Part shown: positions 36,927 through 44,636 of the stretch, in pieces
How positions within the stretch are numbered: the first letter of the stretch is position 1
Layout: the number at the start of each line of letters is the position of its first letter
Assembly: GCA_041392805.1 (NCBI GenBank)
Contig: JAWKLJ010000001.1
Span: forward strand, 5,392,501-5,456,500
Direction of reading: 5' to 3'
DNA from: Saprospiraceae bacterium
GTDB taxonomy: Bacteria; Bacteroidota; Bacteroidia; Chitinophagales; Saprospiraceae
DNA length: 64,000 nt
Notes under the pieces: model-generated
Told to the model about the DNA's origin: nothing
Databases searched by the model: none
Seen by the model: only the letters and a program-made list of their open reading frames with translations
Program-made: the position numbers and the translations under genes

Positions 36927-37244
36927 ACGTAGGGTTGTGAAGAAGGACTCCGCCATTAGCAGATTCGGCGTTAAAAAACAGCCTGGAACGGAGAGTCCGC
37001 ACAAAAAACTGTTTGAGCTTCGAAGCAATCAAATTGAAATACTTTTTTTTGATAATCAATACTTTTTGAACAAGATTCCGAACTAAATGGCGAGTTTTTT
37101 TTGTGCAACGAAGTGAAAGGATGTTTTAGTCGAAGATGCGTCAGGCGGCGGTTTTGGCTCCACCTTTTGCCGGCAAAAGGTGGAAAAGCAATTTGTTGCC
37201 AAGCATCCTACTGTAAAGCAAAGAAGGGCGTAAGTACTCAAGTT
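36927..37244. repeat. Structured mobile repeat, copy 3, degenerate
   Basis: About 318 bp. The left end (ACGTAGGGTTGTG) and the core match copies 1 and 2, but the right end has decayed (CAAGTT instead of CAAACCTGACGT) so no target duplication is recognisable. The central hairpin is a perfect 24-bp palindrome, CCACCTTTTGCC-GGCAAAAGGTGG (37160-37183), with compensating changes relative to the other copies. Confidence 0.65.
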
Positions 37245-37269
37245 AAAACAAACCAAAACGAATATATCC

Positions 37270-39228
37270 ATGCGAACAACCCTCCTGATCCTTTGCACCC
37301 TAGCAGCCTTTGCGCTCCAGGCTCAAGCCCCACTCCTGCCTATCCAGCATAAACATCCTAGCCTTGCGGTAGACCTGGGCGTTGGCCTCTGGGCTTGGCC
37401 GCTACCCATGGATTATGATGAGGATGGCGATCTTGATCTCGTAGTGGCTTGTCCTGATGTACCTTATGATGGCATCTATTTTTTTGAAAATCCCGGTGGA
37501 GAAACGGACATGCCCATTTTTAAAGCAGCCAAGCGGATCGGGCCTTCCTCCCGAAACCTTCAGCTATCTGAGGTGAATGGGCAACCGGTCGTCATGGGAC
37601 CCAATACGGTTTATAAGGATTTTCGGAAAAATGGACTCGAAGCGCCAATGGAGCTTCCGCTTGCTATAGATTTTAAAGCCCTGCACGGCCGCACCCGGGC
37701 CAACCAGTGGAAGTATCTCGACTATGATGCCGATGGTGACCAGGATTTGATCATCGCCATTGGTGTATGGGAGGATTATGGCTGGGACAATGCTTTTGAC
37801 GCGTTAGGAAAATGGAAAAATGGACCTTTACATGGCTATGTCTACCTGGTTCAAAATAATGGAACGGACGAAAAACCACAGTATGGCGAGCTCCAGTCCT
37901 TGCAAGCAGATGGGTATCCTATAGACGTCTATGGCATGCCTTCCCCCAATTTTGCAGATTTTGATCAGGATGGCGATCTGGATCTGATTTGCGGAGAATT
38001 CCTGGATGGATTCACCTATTTTGAAAATACTGGCACCCGCTCAAAGCCTGTATTTGCCAAAGGGCACCGTTTACAATACCAGGGACAAGACCTTCGGATG
38101 GACCTGCAAATGATTACGCCTGTTTCGATCGACTGGAATAAAGATGGCTTTGTAGATCTTATTGTCGGAGATGAGGATGGCAGGGTGGCTTGGGTGAAAA
38201 ATACAGGAAAAACCAAGGACGGGATTCCGCTTTTTCTACCCCCTCAATATTTCCAGCAAGTCGCCACGGATGTCAAGTTTGGTGCCTTGGTGACCCCTTT
38301 TGGCTATGATTGGGATGGCGATGGCGACGAAGACCTCATTTGTGGTAATACGGCAGGTTATATTGGTTTCATTGAAAACCTGGATGGTGCGAATCCACCG
38401 CGTTGGGCTGCCCCGCAATACCTCAAAGCAGATGGCCAGGTCATCCGTCCTTTGGCGGGCCCGAATGGTTCTATCCAAGGGCCCTGCGAAGCCAAATGGG
38501 GCTACAGCACCCTCAGCGTGGCCGATTGGAACCACGATGGTCTCCCCGACATTGTCCTCAACAGCATTTGGGGCAAAGTCCTTTGGTACCAAAACGTGGG
38601 CACTCGCACCAAACCTTTACTCACCTCTCCTCGTCCCATCGACGTCGAATGGCCCGCCGCGCCACCCAAGCCCGCCTGGACCTGGTGGACGCCTCAGGGC
38701 CGCGAACTCGCCACCCAATGGCGCACCACGCCCTATGTGATCGACTGGAACCAGGATGGCCTCAATGACCTGGTGATGCTGGACCATGAAGGCTATCTGG
38801 CTTTTTATGAGCGGTTTAAAGAAAAGGACCAACTCCGGCTCAACCCCCCCGTCAGGATATTCATCGGAAAAGAAGAATCTGCCTACGATGGCAAAAACCG
38901 ACCGAAAGATGGCCCCAGCGGGCAAGCGCTGCAACTCAACAATGGGATCGGTGGTGGAAGTGGACGGCGAAAATTTTGCTTTGTGGACTGGGACCAGGAT
39001 GGCCGACTGGATTTGTTGGTGAATAGCGTCAATATTACCTTTTTTCGAAATGTCGCCACTCAACCGGATGGCAGTATCCTATTGGAGGATAGGGGACCTG
39101 TTCACCCCCAAACTCTGGCCGGCCATACCACTAGCCCAACCACCGTGGATTGGGACGGAAATGGGGTGCTCGACTTGCTCATTGGCGCTGAAGATGGGCG
39201 GATGTATTTTTTGAAGAATTCGCATTGA
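37270..39228 (+). CDS. FG-GAP/VCBS repeat secreted protein
   Basis: 652 residues with signal peptide (ending LQAQA). At least nine calcium-binding FG-GAP repeats of the type DxDxDGxxDLxxG are present, for example 'DYDEDGDLDLVV', 'DYDADGDQDLII', 'DFDQDGDLDLIC', 'DWNKDGFVDLIV', 'DWDGDGDEDLIC', 'DWNHDGLPDIVL', 'DWNQDGLNDLVM', 'DWDQDGRLDLLV', 'DWDGNGVLDLLI'. This predicts an integrin-like beta-propeller, probably extracellular and involved in binding glycan or surface. It follows GH97 and precedes the esterase on the same strand. Confidence 0.9.
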   Translation: MRTTLLILCTLAAFALQAQAPLLPIQHKHPSLAVDLGVGLWAWPLPMDYDEDGDLDLVVACPDVPYDGIYFFENPGGETDMPIFKAAKRIGPSSRNLQLSEVNGQPVVMGPNTVYKDFRKNGLEAPMELPLAIDFKALHGRTRANQWKYLDYDADGDQDLIIAIGVWEDYGWDNAFDALGKWKNGPLHGYVYLVQNNGTDEKPQYGELQSLQADGYPIDVYGMPSPNFADFDQDGDLDLICGEFLDGFTYFENTGTRSKPVFAKGHRLQYQGQDLRMDLQMITPVSIDWNKDGFVDLIVGDEDGRVAWVKNTGKTKDGIPLFLPPQYFQQVATDVKFGALVTPFGYDWDGDGDEDLICGNTAGYIGFIENLDGANPPRWAAPQYLKADGQVIRPLAGPNGSIQGPCEAKWGYSTLSVADWNHDGLPDIVLNSIWGKVLWYQNVGTRTKPLLTSPRPIDVEWPAAPPKPAWTWWTPQGRELATQWRTTPYVIDWNQDGLNDLVMLDHEGYLAFYERFKEKDQLRLNPPVRIFIGKEESAYDGKNRPKDGPSGQALQLNNGIGGGSGRRKFCFVDWDQDGRLDLLVNSVNITFFRNVATQPDGSILLEDRGPVHPQTLAGHTTSPTTVDWDGNGVLDLLIGAEDGRMYFLKNSH

Positions 39229-39307
39229 CGTTTATAAACCTCAGGAGTTGGTTACACAGAGCTACACAGCGGAGCGGAGTACACATAGAAGAATAAACTA
39301 AATACAA

Positions 39308-41473
39308 ATGCAAAAAAACATCCTACTTTCCCTATTCCTTTTGTTAGCTAGTACAACCTTATTTGCACAGGAGGACCTGGCCTTGTTCAACGATTGGACC
39401 TACTATTCCGATGCCGAGAATGCCCTATACAAAACCTTTTGCCGCACTGCTTTTGAGCAATTAGAAAACCGAAAAACCCAGATTGAGCAATTACAAACCA
39501 AAGCAGATTGGCAAAATCGACAAACGCTGGTAAAAGAAAAACTGCTGAATTTGCTCGGCCCACTCCCCCCTAAGACACCCCTAAATGCGAAAATTACCGG
39601 TGTGATCCAAAAAGAAGACTTCAGCGTAGAAAAATTACTGTTTGAATCCATGCCGGGCTACTATGTGACCGCAGCGCTTTTTATTCCCCAAAATATAAAG
39701 ACTAAAGCCCCCGCCATCATTTACGCTTCAGGTCATTCTGCCAATGGTTTTCGGAGTGAGGTCTATCAACATGTCATTATCAATCTGGTGAAAAAAGGAT
39801 TTATCGTTTTGGCCTTTGATCCGGTTGGGCAGGGAGAGCGGCTGCAATACTTTGATACAGCGACGGGGAAATCACGGTTTAGCCCTACACGAGAGCATTC
39901 GTATCCTGGGGCACAATGTTATGTGGCTGGCTATTCGCCTACCAAGTATTTTGTCTGGGATGCCATGCGGGCGGTGGATTACCTGCTCACCCGAGCGGAA
40001 GTGGATCCCCAAAGAATAGGTATGACGGGCCGATCTGGTGGCGGCACCCAAACGGCCTATGCCGCCGCCATTGATGACCGAATCCTGGCTGCTGCCCCTG
40101 AATGTTTTATCACTAATATGGAATACGTTTTAAAAACGATTGGGCCCCAAGATGCAGAGCAAAACCTTTATCATATGATAGCTGAAGGCTTGGATCATGC
40201 TGACTTGCTGGAAGTAAGAGCGCCTAAACCAACCCTGATGATTACCACTACCAGGGATATGTTTAGCATCCAAGGGGCTCGGGAGACTTATGCGGAGGTG
40301 CGAAAAGCTTATGAAGCTTTTGGCCTGGGCGGCGAGGTGAAAATGGTGGAAGATGATGCGCCTCATGCTTCTACCCAAAAGAACAGGGAAGCGATGTATG
40401 CTTTTTTTCAAGCGGCCCTTAAACATCCCGGAAGCGCTGAGGACCTGACTGTGGAGGTCTTTAACGAGGAAGACCTTTGGGTGACTAAAACTGGCCAATT
40501 GGCAACTTCCTTGAAAAGCGAAAGCCTTTTTACCCTCAATAAAAAACAAGTAGAGGAACAACTGACCACGCTTGTAACGAAACGGAAAGAAAAGGATCAC
40601 CTGGAACATGTTCTGGGCAGGGCAAAACATGTGGCTGGATTCACTTACCCTAAAGCATATGGCACGGCGATATTCTCTGGTCGTTATGTAAAGGAGACCT
40701 ATCTTCTTGAAAAATATCTTGTACCCGGGTCGGGCGATTATATGTTGCCAATGGCCTTGTTTATCCCTAAAAGCCAGGCGAAAAAAGAACTCGTCTTGTT
40801 GTTGGATGACCAGGGGATGGAACGCGCTGCCCATGCCGATTCGCTGGTCTATTCCATGCTGGCAGAGGGATATGCCGTTTTGGTAGCTGATCTGCCGGGC
40901 ATTGGCAGCCTTGGCCCCGGCTATTTAAAAGGCGATGCTTACATTGATCGGACCTCCCTAAATCAGTGGTTTGCTGGTATCCTCGTTGGCCAGTCGGTGC
41001 TAGGATTAAGGGTTGCCGACCTAGTGCGGCTGTTAGCAGTGATAAAATCGGATTTTAAAACCTACCAGACCATTTCATGCATTGCAAAAGGAGCCCTTGC
41101 CAGTGAAGGATTGCATGCAGCGGCCTTTGGTGGAGATATCGCCAAGCTTTGCCTGTTAAAGCCATTTTTAAGTTATGGAGACCTGGCGCTTTCAACGACT
41201 TATCCCGTTTCCTGGATGTATTCCATCGTCGCAGGGGGGCTAGGCGTCTATGACCTGCCAGACCTAATGGCTGCCTTTAGCCCCAGGAAGCTATTGATGA
41301 TCGATCCTCAGTCAGCCAATGGCGCCAGCGCCGAGAAATCGCAAGTCACATCCAAAATTCAATACCCCAAATACATCTACACCGCCCATAATAAGGATTC
41401 CAATTTCCGCATAGTATTGGATTCCAATCGCCCTTTCTCTACGCAGCAACTCCTTAATTGGCTGAAAGAATAA
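39308..41473 (+). CDS. Exported acetyl-xylan-esterase-like protein with two alpha/beta-hydrolase domains
   Basis: 721 residues with signal peptide (ending TLFAQ). The N-terminal domain (about 20-380) is an AXE1-type alpha/beta hydrolase: Ser in 'RIGMTGRSGGGTQTAYAAAI', an Asp in 'LMITTTRDMFSIQGARE', His in 'VEDDAPHASTQKN'. The second half (about 430-721) has the same fold outline but reads 'CIAKGALASEG' where the nucleophile elbow should be, so it is probably non-catalytic. Likely removes acyl groups from a polysaccharide. Confidence 0.82.
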   Translation: MQKNILLSLFLLLASTTLFAQEDLALFNDWTYYSDAENALYKTFCRTAFEQLENRKTQIEQLQTKADWQNRQTLVKEKLLNLLGPLPPKTPLNAKITGVIQKEDFSVEKLLFESMPGYYVTAALFIPQNIKTKAPAIIYASGHSANGFRSEVYQHVIINLVKKGFIVLAFDPVGQGERLQYFDTATGKSRFSPTREHSYPGAQCYVAGYSPTKYFVWDAMRAVDYLLTRAEVDPQRIGMTGRSGGGTQTAYAAAIDDRILAAAPECFITNMEYVLKTIGPQDAEQNLYHMIAEGLDHADLLEVRAPKPTLMITTTRDMFSIQGARETYAEVRKAYEAFGLGGEVKMVEDDAPHASTQKNREAMYAFFQAALKHPGSAEDLTVEVFNEEDLWVTKTGQLATSLKSESLFTLNKKQVEEQLTTLVTKRKEKDHLEHVLGRAKHVAGFTYPKAYGTAIFSGRYVKETYLLEKYLVPGSGDYMLPMALFIPKSQAKKELVLLLDDQGMERAAHADSLVYSMLAEGYAVLVADLPGIGSLGPGYLKGDAYIDRTSLNQWFAGILVGQSVLGLRVADLVRLLAVIKSDFKTYQTISCIAKGALASEGLHAAAFGGDIAKLCLLKPFLSYGDLALSTTYPVSWMYSIVAGGLGVYDLPDLMAAFSPRKLLMIDPQSANGASAEKSQVTSKIQYPKYIYTAHNKDSNFRIVLDSNRPFSTQQLLNWLKE

Positions 41474-41587
41474 AACTTTCTATGGCCGCAAAAAATGTCA
41501 GAGAACCAAATAAAGATGTACCGGGTAAGGAAAGATGTTTGGTTAAGTTCAAAGAGGAATGTATTTTTGAGAAAACACCATAAAACG

Positions 41588-42673
41588 ATGTCATCAACAC
41601 CTAATCAAGCGGACGGTATCAAAGCGGTCAATCAGCATTTTCGAAAATATGACCAAGTGAATAAGGAGCAAACCTATCACCTGGTCGAAAATGAAGCGGT
41701 AGATGAATTTGATGAGGATTATCAGATTGCCACTTGCGATATGCGCCAGTTTTTTGAAGGAGGGGAAGCAGGGAAAAAGCAGTTTGCTGAGGAATTGGGG
41801 CGGGCCCTGGAAGGCATCGGGTTTGCTGTTCTCACAGGCCACGGCGTTGACCCTCAATGGTATGTGGAGGCACAGCAAAAGACGGCAGAAATCTTTGAGA
41901 CCACCACTTACGAAGAGCGAATGGCCTTTAAAGCCGAACGTTTTGGCTCTGTCAACCAGGGTTATTTTCCGATGAAGGAAACGACCATTATTCACCCTGA
42001 TTTGGTAGAAGGCTGGGTCTTTTGCCGAAGGGCTTTTAACCTCGACAATGACCCTGATTTCCAGGTAGATAAATTTTGGCCCAATGCGGCTTATGAAAGC
42101 TTTTTTAGAAAGCTCGTCCAATCCCATGAAGCCTTGATTTTGCCTATTATGCAGAGCATTCTTAGCTACCTGGGATGTGATGCTAATCATTATGATGAAA
42201 AACTAAGTGGTACTAATTTTGGCTTTCGGCTCAACTATTATCCACCCATTGGAACCGCCGAGGATGCTAGTGGTGCAGGCCGAATGTTGGGGCATGAAGA
42301 TGTCGACCTATTCACCATTCTACCCGCCCAGGAAGTCGAAGGCCTCCAGGTCCTCAATCGGGAAAATGGCAAATGGATTCGCTTGAATCCTGAGCAAGGT
42401 TCGATTATTTTAAATACAGGCGACTATATGCAGCGAATCACCAATGATCGGCTGCCATCGACTACTCACCGCGTAAGCAAACCCTTAAATAAGGCCCTAT
42501 TTGAAAAACCACGTATTTCTTTTCCAATGGCTGTATACGTTTGGGAAGACGAAATACTTGAGGTATTGCCCTGTTTGGAAAATCCTAAATATGAGCCGAT
42601 TTCTGCTGTTAAATTCCATACAAATATTACGAGCAAATACTATGGAGATGATTATGCGAAAGAGGTGAAATAA
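41588..42673 (+). CDS. 2-oxoglutarate/Fe(II) oxygenase, isopenicillin N synthase type
   Basis: 361 residues from the ATG at 41588 (the frame is open to 41495, but that would add an unrelated basic stretch). The N-terminal DIOX_N-like region ('GFAVLTGHGVDPQWYVEAQQ') and the C-terminal double-stranded beta-helix are present, with iron ligands in 'MLGHEDVDLFTILPAQ' (HxD) and 'TTHRVSKP' (His, plus the RxS oxoglutarate site). It is followed by a cupin gene after 13 bp, so both act in the same pathway. Substrate unknown. Confidence 0.88.
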   Translation: MSSTPNQADGIKAVNQHFRKYDQVNKEQTYHLVENEAVDEFDEDYQIATCDMRQFFEGGEAGKKQFAEELGRALEGIGFAVLTGHGVDPQWYVEAQQKTAEIFETTTYEERMAFKAERFGSVNQGYFPMKETTIIHPDLVEGWVFCRRAFNLDNDPDFQVDKFWPNAAYESFFRKLVQSHEALILPIMQSILSYLGCDANHYDEKLSGTNFGFRLNYYPPIGTAEDASGAGRMLGHEDVDLFTILPAQEVEGLQVLNRENGKWIRLNPEQGSIILNTGDYMQRITNDRLPSTTHRVSKPLNKALFEKPRISFPMAVYVWEDEILEVLPCLENPKYEPISAVKFHTNITSKYYGDDYAKEVK

Positions 42674-42686
42674 ACAGAAAGTAAAA

Positions 42687-43121
42687 ATGAAAGATCCAAA
42701 CGACGAAGTCGAAAAAAGTGCCGTTGAGGACCACGGCGGCATATTGACCATCCGTGGCGGTGGCAAAAAACGGAATTGGAATAACATCCAGTACAAACAA
42801 GGGATGTCGGAGAAAAATGTGGGCTCCACAAAGCTCTCCTGCAATATTGCGACCATCCCGCCGGGTGGGGTGGCCTATGCCCACATCCACGATGGTTTCG
42901 AGCTGATGCTCTACATCCTGGAAGGCAAAGTCCGCCATGAATTTGGCGATGGCTGCGAAAAAATATTAGAAAATGAAGCCGGTGATTTTATCTATATCAA
43001 ACCCGGTGTACCACATGAAGTCTTTAACCTCAGTGATACGGAGCCGGTGGTTGCTTTTGTAGCGCGGTCCTGCGCTACAGAATGGGATAATATTATTCCT
43101 TATGATCGGAATAGCGGGTAG
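42687..43121 (+). CDS. Cupin domain protein
   Basis: 144-residue single-cupin protein. Motif 1 is 'PPGGVAYAHIHDGFELMLYI' with two metal-binding His and Glu, motif 2 is 'GDFIYIKPGVPHEVFNLS' with the last His. Such proteins act as metal-dependent isomerases, oxygenases or sugar epimerases. Directly follows the 2OG oxygenase, and is the last gene of the GH97-led plus-strand run. Confidence 0.88.
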   Translation: MKDPNDEVEKSAVEDHGGILTIRGGGKKRNWNNIQYKQGMSEKNVGSTKLSCNIATIPPGGVAYAHIHDGFELMLYILEGKVRHEFGDGCEKILENEAGDFIYIKPGVPHEVFNLSDTEPVVAFVARSCATEWDNIIPYDRNSG

Positions 43122-43184
43122 GAAACTTTATTTGACAGTTTTTTGTATTATATTCTAGGTAAATAGTACTAAAGTCGACATAAA

Positions 43185-43403
43185 ATGAGTGATTTAAAAT
43201 TTCAGGCACCATTGTCTAATTTACAATTGGAGCTACTCAAGTTATATGGTAATGGTATTTCAGATGAATATTTAGATGATTTAAAACTTCTAATCGCTAA
43301 ATTCCTTTTTGCAAAAGCACGTATGAAAGCAGATAAGATCTGGGATGAAAAAGAATATACGGATCAAATTGTCCGAGATTTAATAAATAAGGATAATGAA
43401 TGA
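43185..43403 (+). CDS. Antitoxin partner of PIN toxin, second copy
   Basis: 72 residues, homologous to the antitoxin at 23716-23958: identical core PLSNLQLELLKLY and shared ADKIWD segment, but a shorter, different C-terminal tail, which in such proteins usually binds the toxin. The stop overlaps the toxin start by 8 bp. The start ATG is preceded by an AT-rich promoter-like stretch. Confidence 0.8.
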   Translation: MSDLKFQAPLSNLQLELLKLYGNGISDEYLDDLKLLIAKFLFAKARMKADKIWDEKEYTDQIVRDLINKDNE

Positions 43404-43821
43404 TCTGAGAGTGGTCATTGATACAAATATAATTGTAAGAGCCATTTCGGGAAGGTCCCTAACAAGTTTTGTATTTGATAGCTTATTCAATCAAGCGTTT
43501 ACACTTTGTGTTTCAACGGAAATTCTATTTGAGTATGAGGAGAAGTTATCTCAAATTTATGATCAAGAAATTGCGGAACTAGTTACATCTTCATTTTTGC
43601 TTCTTCCAAACATTCATAAGTCAGATATATATTTTGATCTAAGACTCGTTTCAAAAGATGTAGATGATAATAAGTTTATAAACTGCGCATTCTCATCAAA
43701 TTCCCACTTTATAGTCTCTGATGATAAACACTTCAATGTTCTTGCTTCAATTGATTTTCCAAAGATAAACGTTTTGAAATACCATCAATTCAAAGATCTT
43801 CTAATAAATAAGTCATTTTGA
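43396..43821 (+). CDS. PIN domain toxin, VapC-like, second copy
   Basis: 141-residue PIN ribonuclease with active-site acids in 'RVVIDTNIIVRAISGRS', 'STEILFEYEEKL' and 'KDVDDNKFINCAF'. Its alignment with the toxin at 23309-23719 runs the full length ('SDDKHFNVL' versus 'SHDKHFNIL'). Together with its antitoxin it forms a complete module in opposite orientation to the first one, about 20 kb away. Confidence 0.87.
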   Translation: MNDLRVVIDTNIIVRAISGRSLTSFVFDSLFNQAFTLCVSTEILFEYEEKLSQIYDQEIAELVTSSFLLLPNIHKSDIYFDLRLVSKDVDDNKFINCAFSSNSHFIVSDDKHFNVLASIDFPKINVLKYHQFKDLLINKSF

Positions 43822-43900
43822 CTTAAAAAAAAACAATATAATAGCATATTCGACAAACATTATCGCGCCTTGTTCTCTCCATGCACTATTTTGCTAAATA

Positions 43901-44163
43901 CTATAACAATATATAGTCAGGCAATAGGGTTATACGTTTTTTCAAAACCGCTTCAATCGCCGAAAACTGCTCGTATAATTGGTCATTTTCTTCCACATCC
44001 ATATTAACGAAAATAAGGTATCCTATCCTTGATCTGGCATTAAAGGAAAGAATCGCCGTTATGCACTTCAAAGGGTAAAAAGTCATTAATTGGGGCATCT
44101 AAGCGAAGCAGCCCCTGTTCAATGGCCTTCATTTGTGTTACTTCAATTTGACTAAAGGGTAGA
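43901..44163 (-). pseudogene. Relic of a serine hydrolase (beta-lactamase family), internally deleted
   Basis: One minus-strand frame (from about 44163) reads 'VTQMKAIEQGLLRLDAPIND' then FLPFEVHNG, like the helix following the SxxK motif of beta-lactamase-type serine hydrolases, and then stops. Another frame (43901 onward) reads 'RSRIGYLIFVNMDVEENDQL' and 'FSAIEAVLKKRI', like the extreme C-terminus of the same family. The central 200 or so residues are absent. So this appears to be two ends of one gene joined by a deletion and a frameshift. Confidence 0.45.
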
Positions 44164-44607
44164 TTATTGTATGTTTACTGAGCTGGATGTTGATTTTTGC
44201 TCACTATATCTAAAAGAAGTTGTTCCCCGGGAATTTAGCCTAACTGGTTTGGAGAACGGCCCCCTTTCATTGAGTCGGTAAGTAAAATGCGTCATTTGAT
44301 CCGCTTCGTCCAAATGAAGTCGAATCTCCAGATGATTAAAACCTGTTGCTTGGATTCGCCAGTCGAGCCCTTCTTGATGCTTCAAGTGGAGCTTAATTTT
44401 TCGGATAAAACCTGATTTCCTGGAAAAAGCGCTTTGTTCAAGTCCCAGCCCATATTTTTTCAGTTGGGCAACAAACTGTTCGCAACTTTTGAGCTTATCC
44501 TGCTTGTCAAGTCTTAGTAAAACCTCCCTTTCTGCCTCATTAGATGGATTGTTTGCTGGACGAAAGGAGCATAGCGATGCTAAAAGTAAAATGGTGATTA
44601 CTTTCAT
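44164..44607 (-). CDS. Secreted homologue of the anti-sigma periplasmic domain
   Basis: 147 residues with a signal peptide (MKVITILLLASLCSFRPAN). The mature part matches the C-terminal domain of the neighbouring anti-sigma protein: 'RIQATGFNHLEIRLHLDEAD' against 'KLRATNFEVFEVRLHMDHND', plus 'HFTYRLN' against 'GLTYYFN'. No named family was recognised. It lies 29 bp after the anti-sigma gene on the same strand, so it is the third gene of the sigma operon and probably competes with or modulates the sensor domain. Confidence 0.75.
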   Translation of the reverse strand: MKVITILLLASLCSFRPANNPSNEAEREVLLRLDKQDKLKSCEQFVAQLKKYGLGLEQSAFSRKSGFIRKIKLHLKHQEGLDWRIQATGFNHLEIRLHLDEADQMTHFTYRLNERGPFSKPVRLNSRGTTSFRYSEQKSTSSSVNIQ

Positions 44608-44636
44608 GATAGTATGTTGTTTATTTTACAAATTAC

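Noticed and set aside
34581..37298. Conserved short frames (with 'KVEPKPPPDA') on the minus strand of repeat copies 2 and 3 as a small protein family
   Set aside because: Between copies most differences change amino acids while the hairpin pairing is preserved, so the conservation reflects DNA or RNA structure, not a protein.
41594..42190. 198-codon minus-strand frame inside the oxygenase gene
   Set aside because: Long antisense shadow of a gene with clear catalytic motifs on the plus strand.
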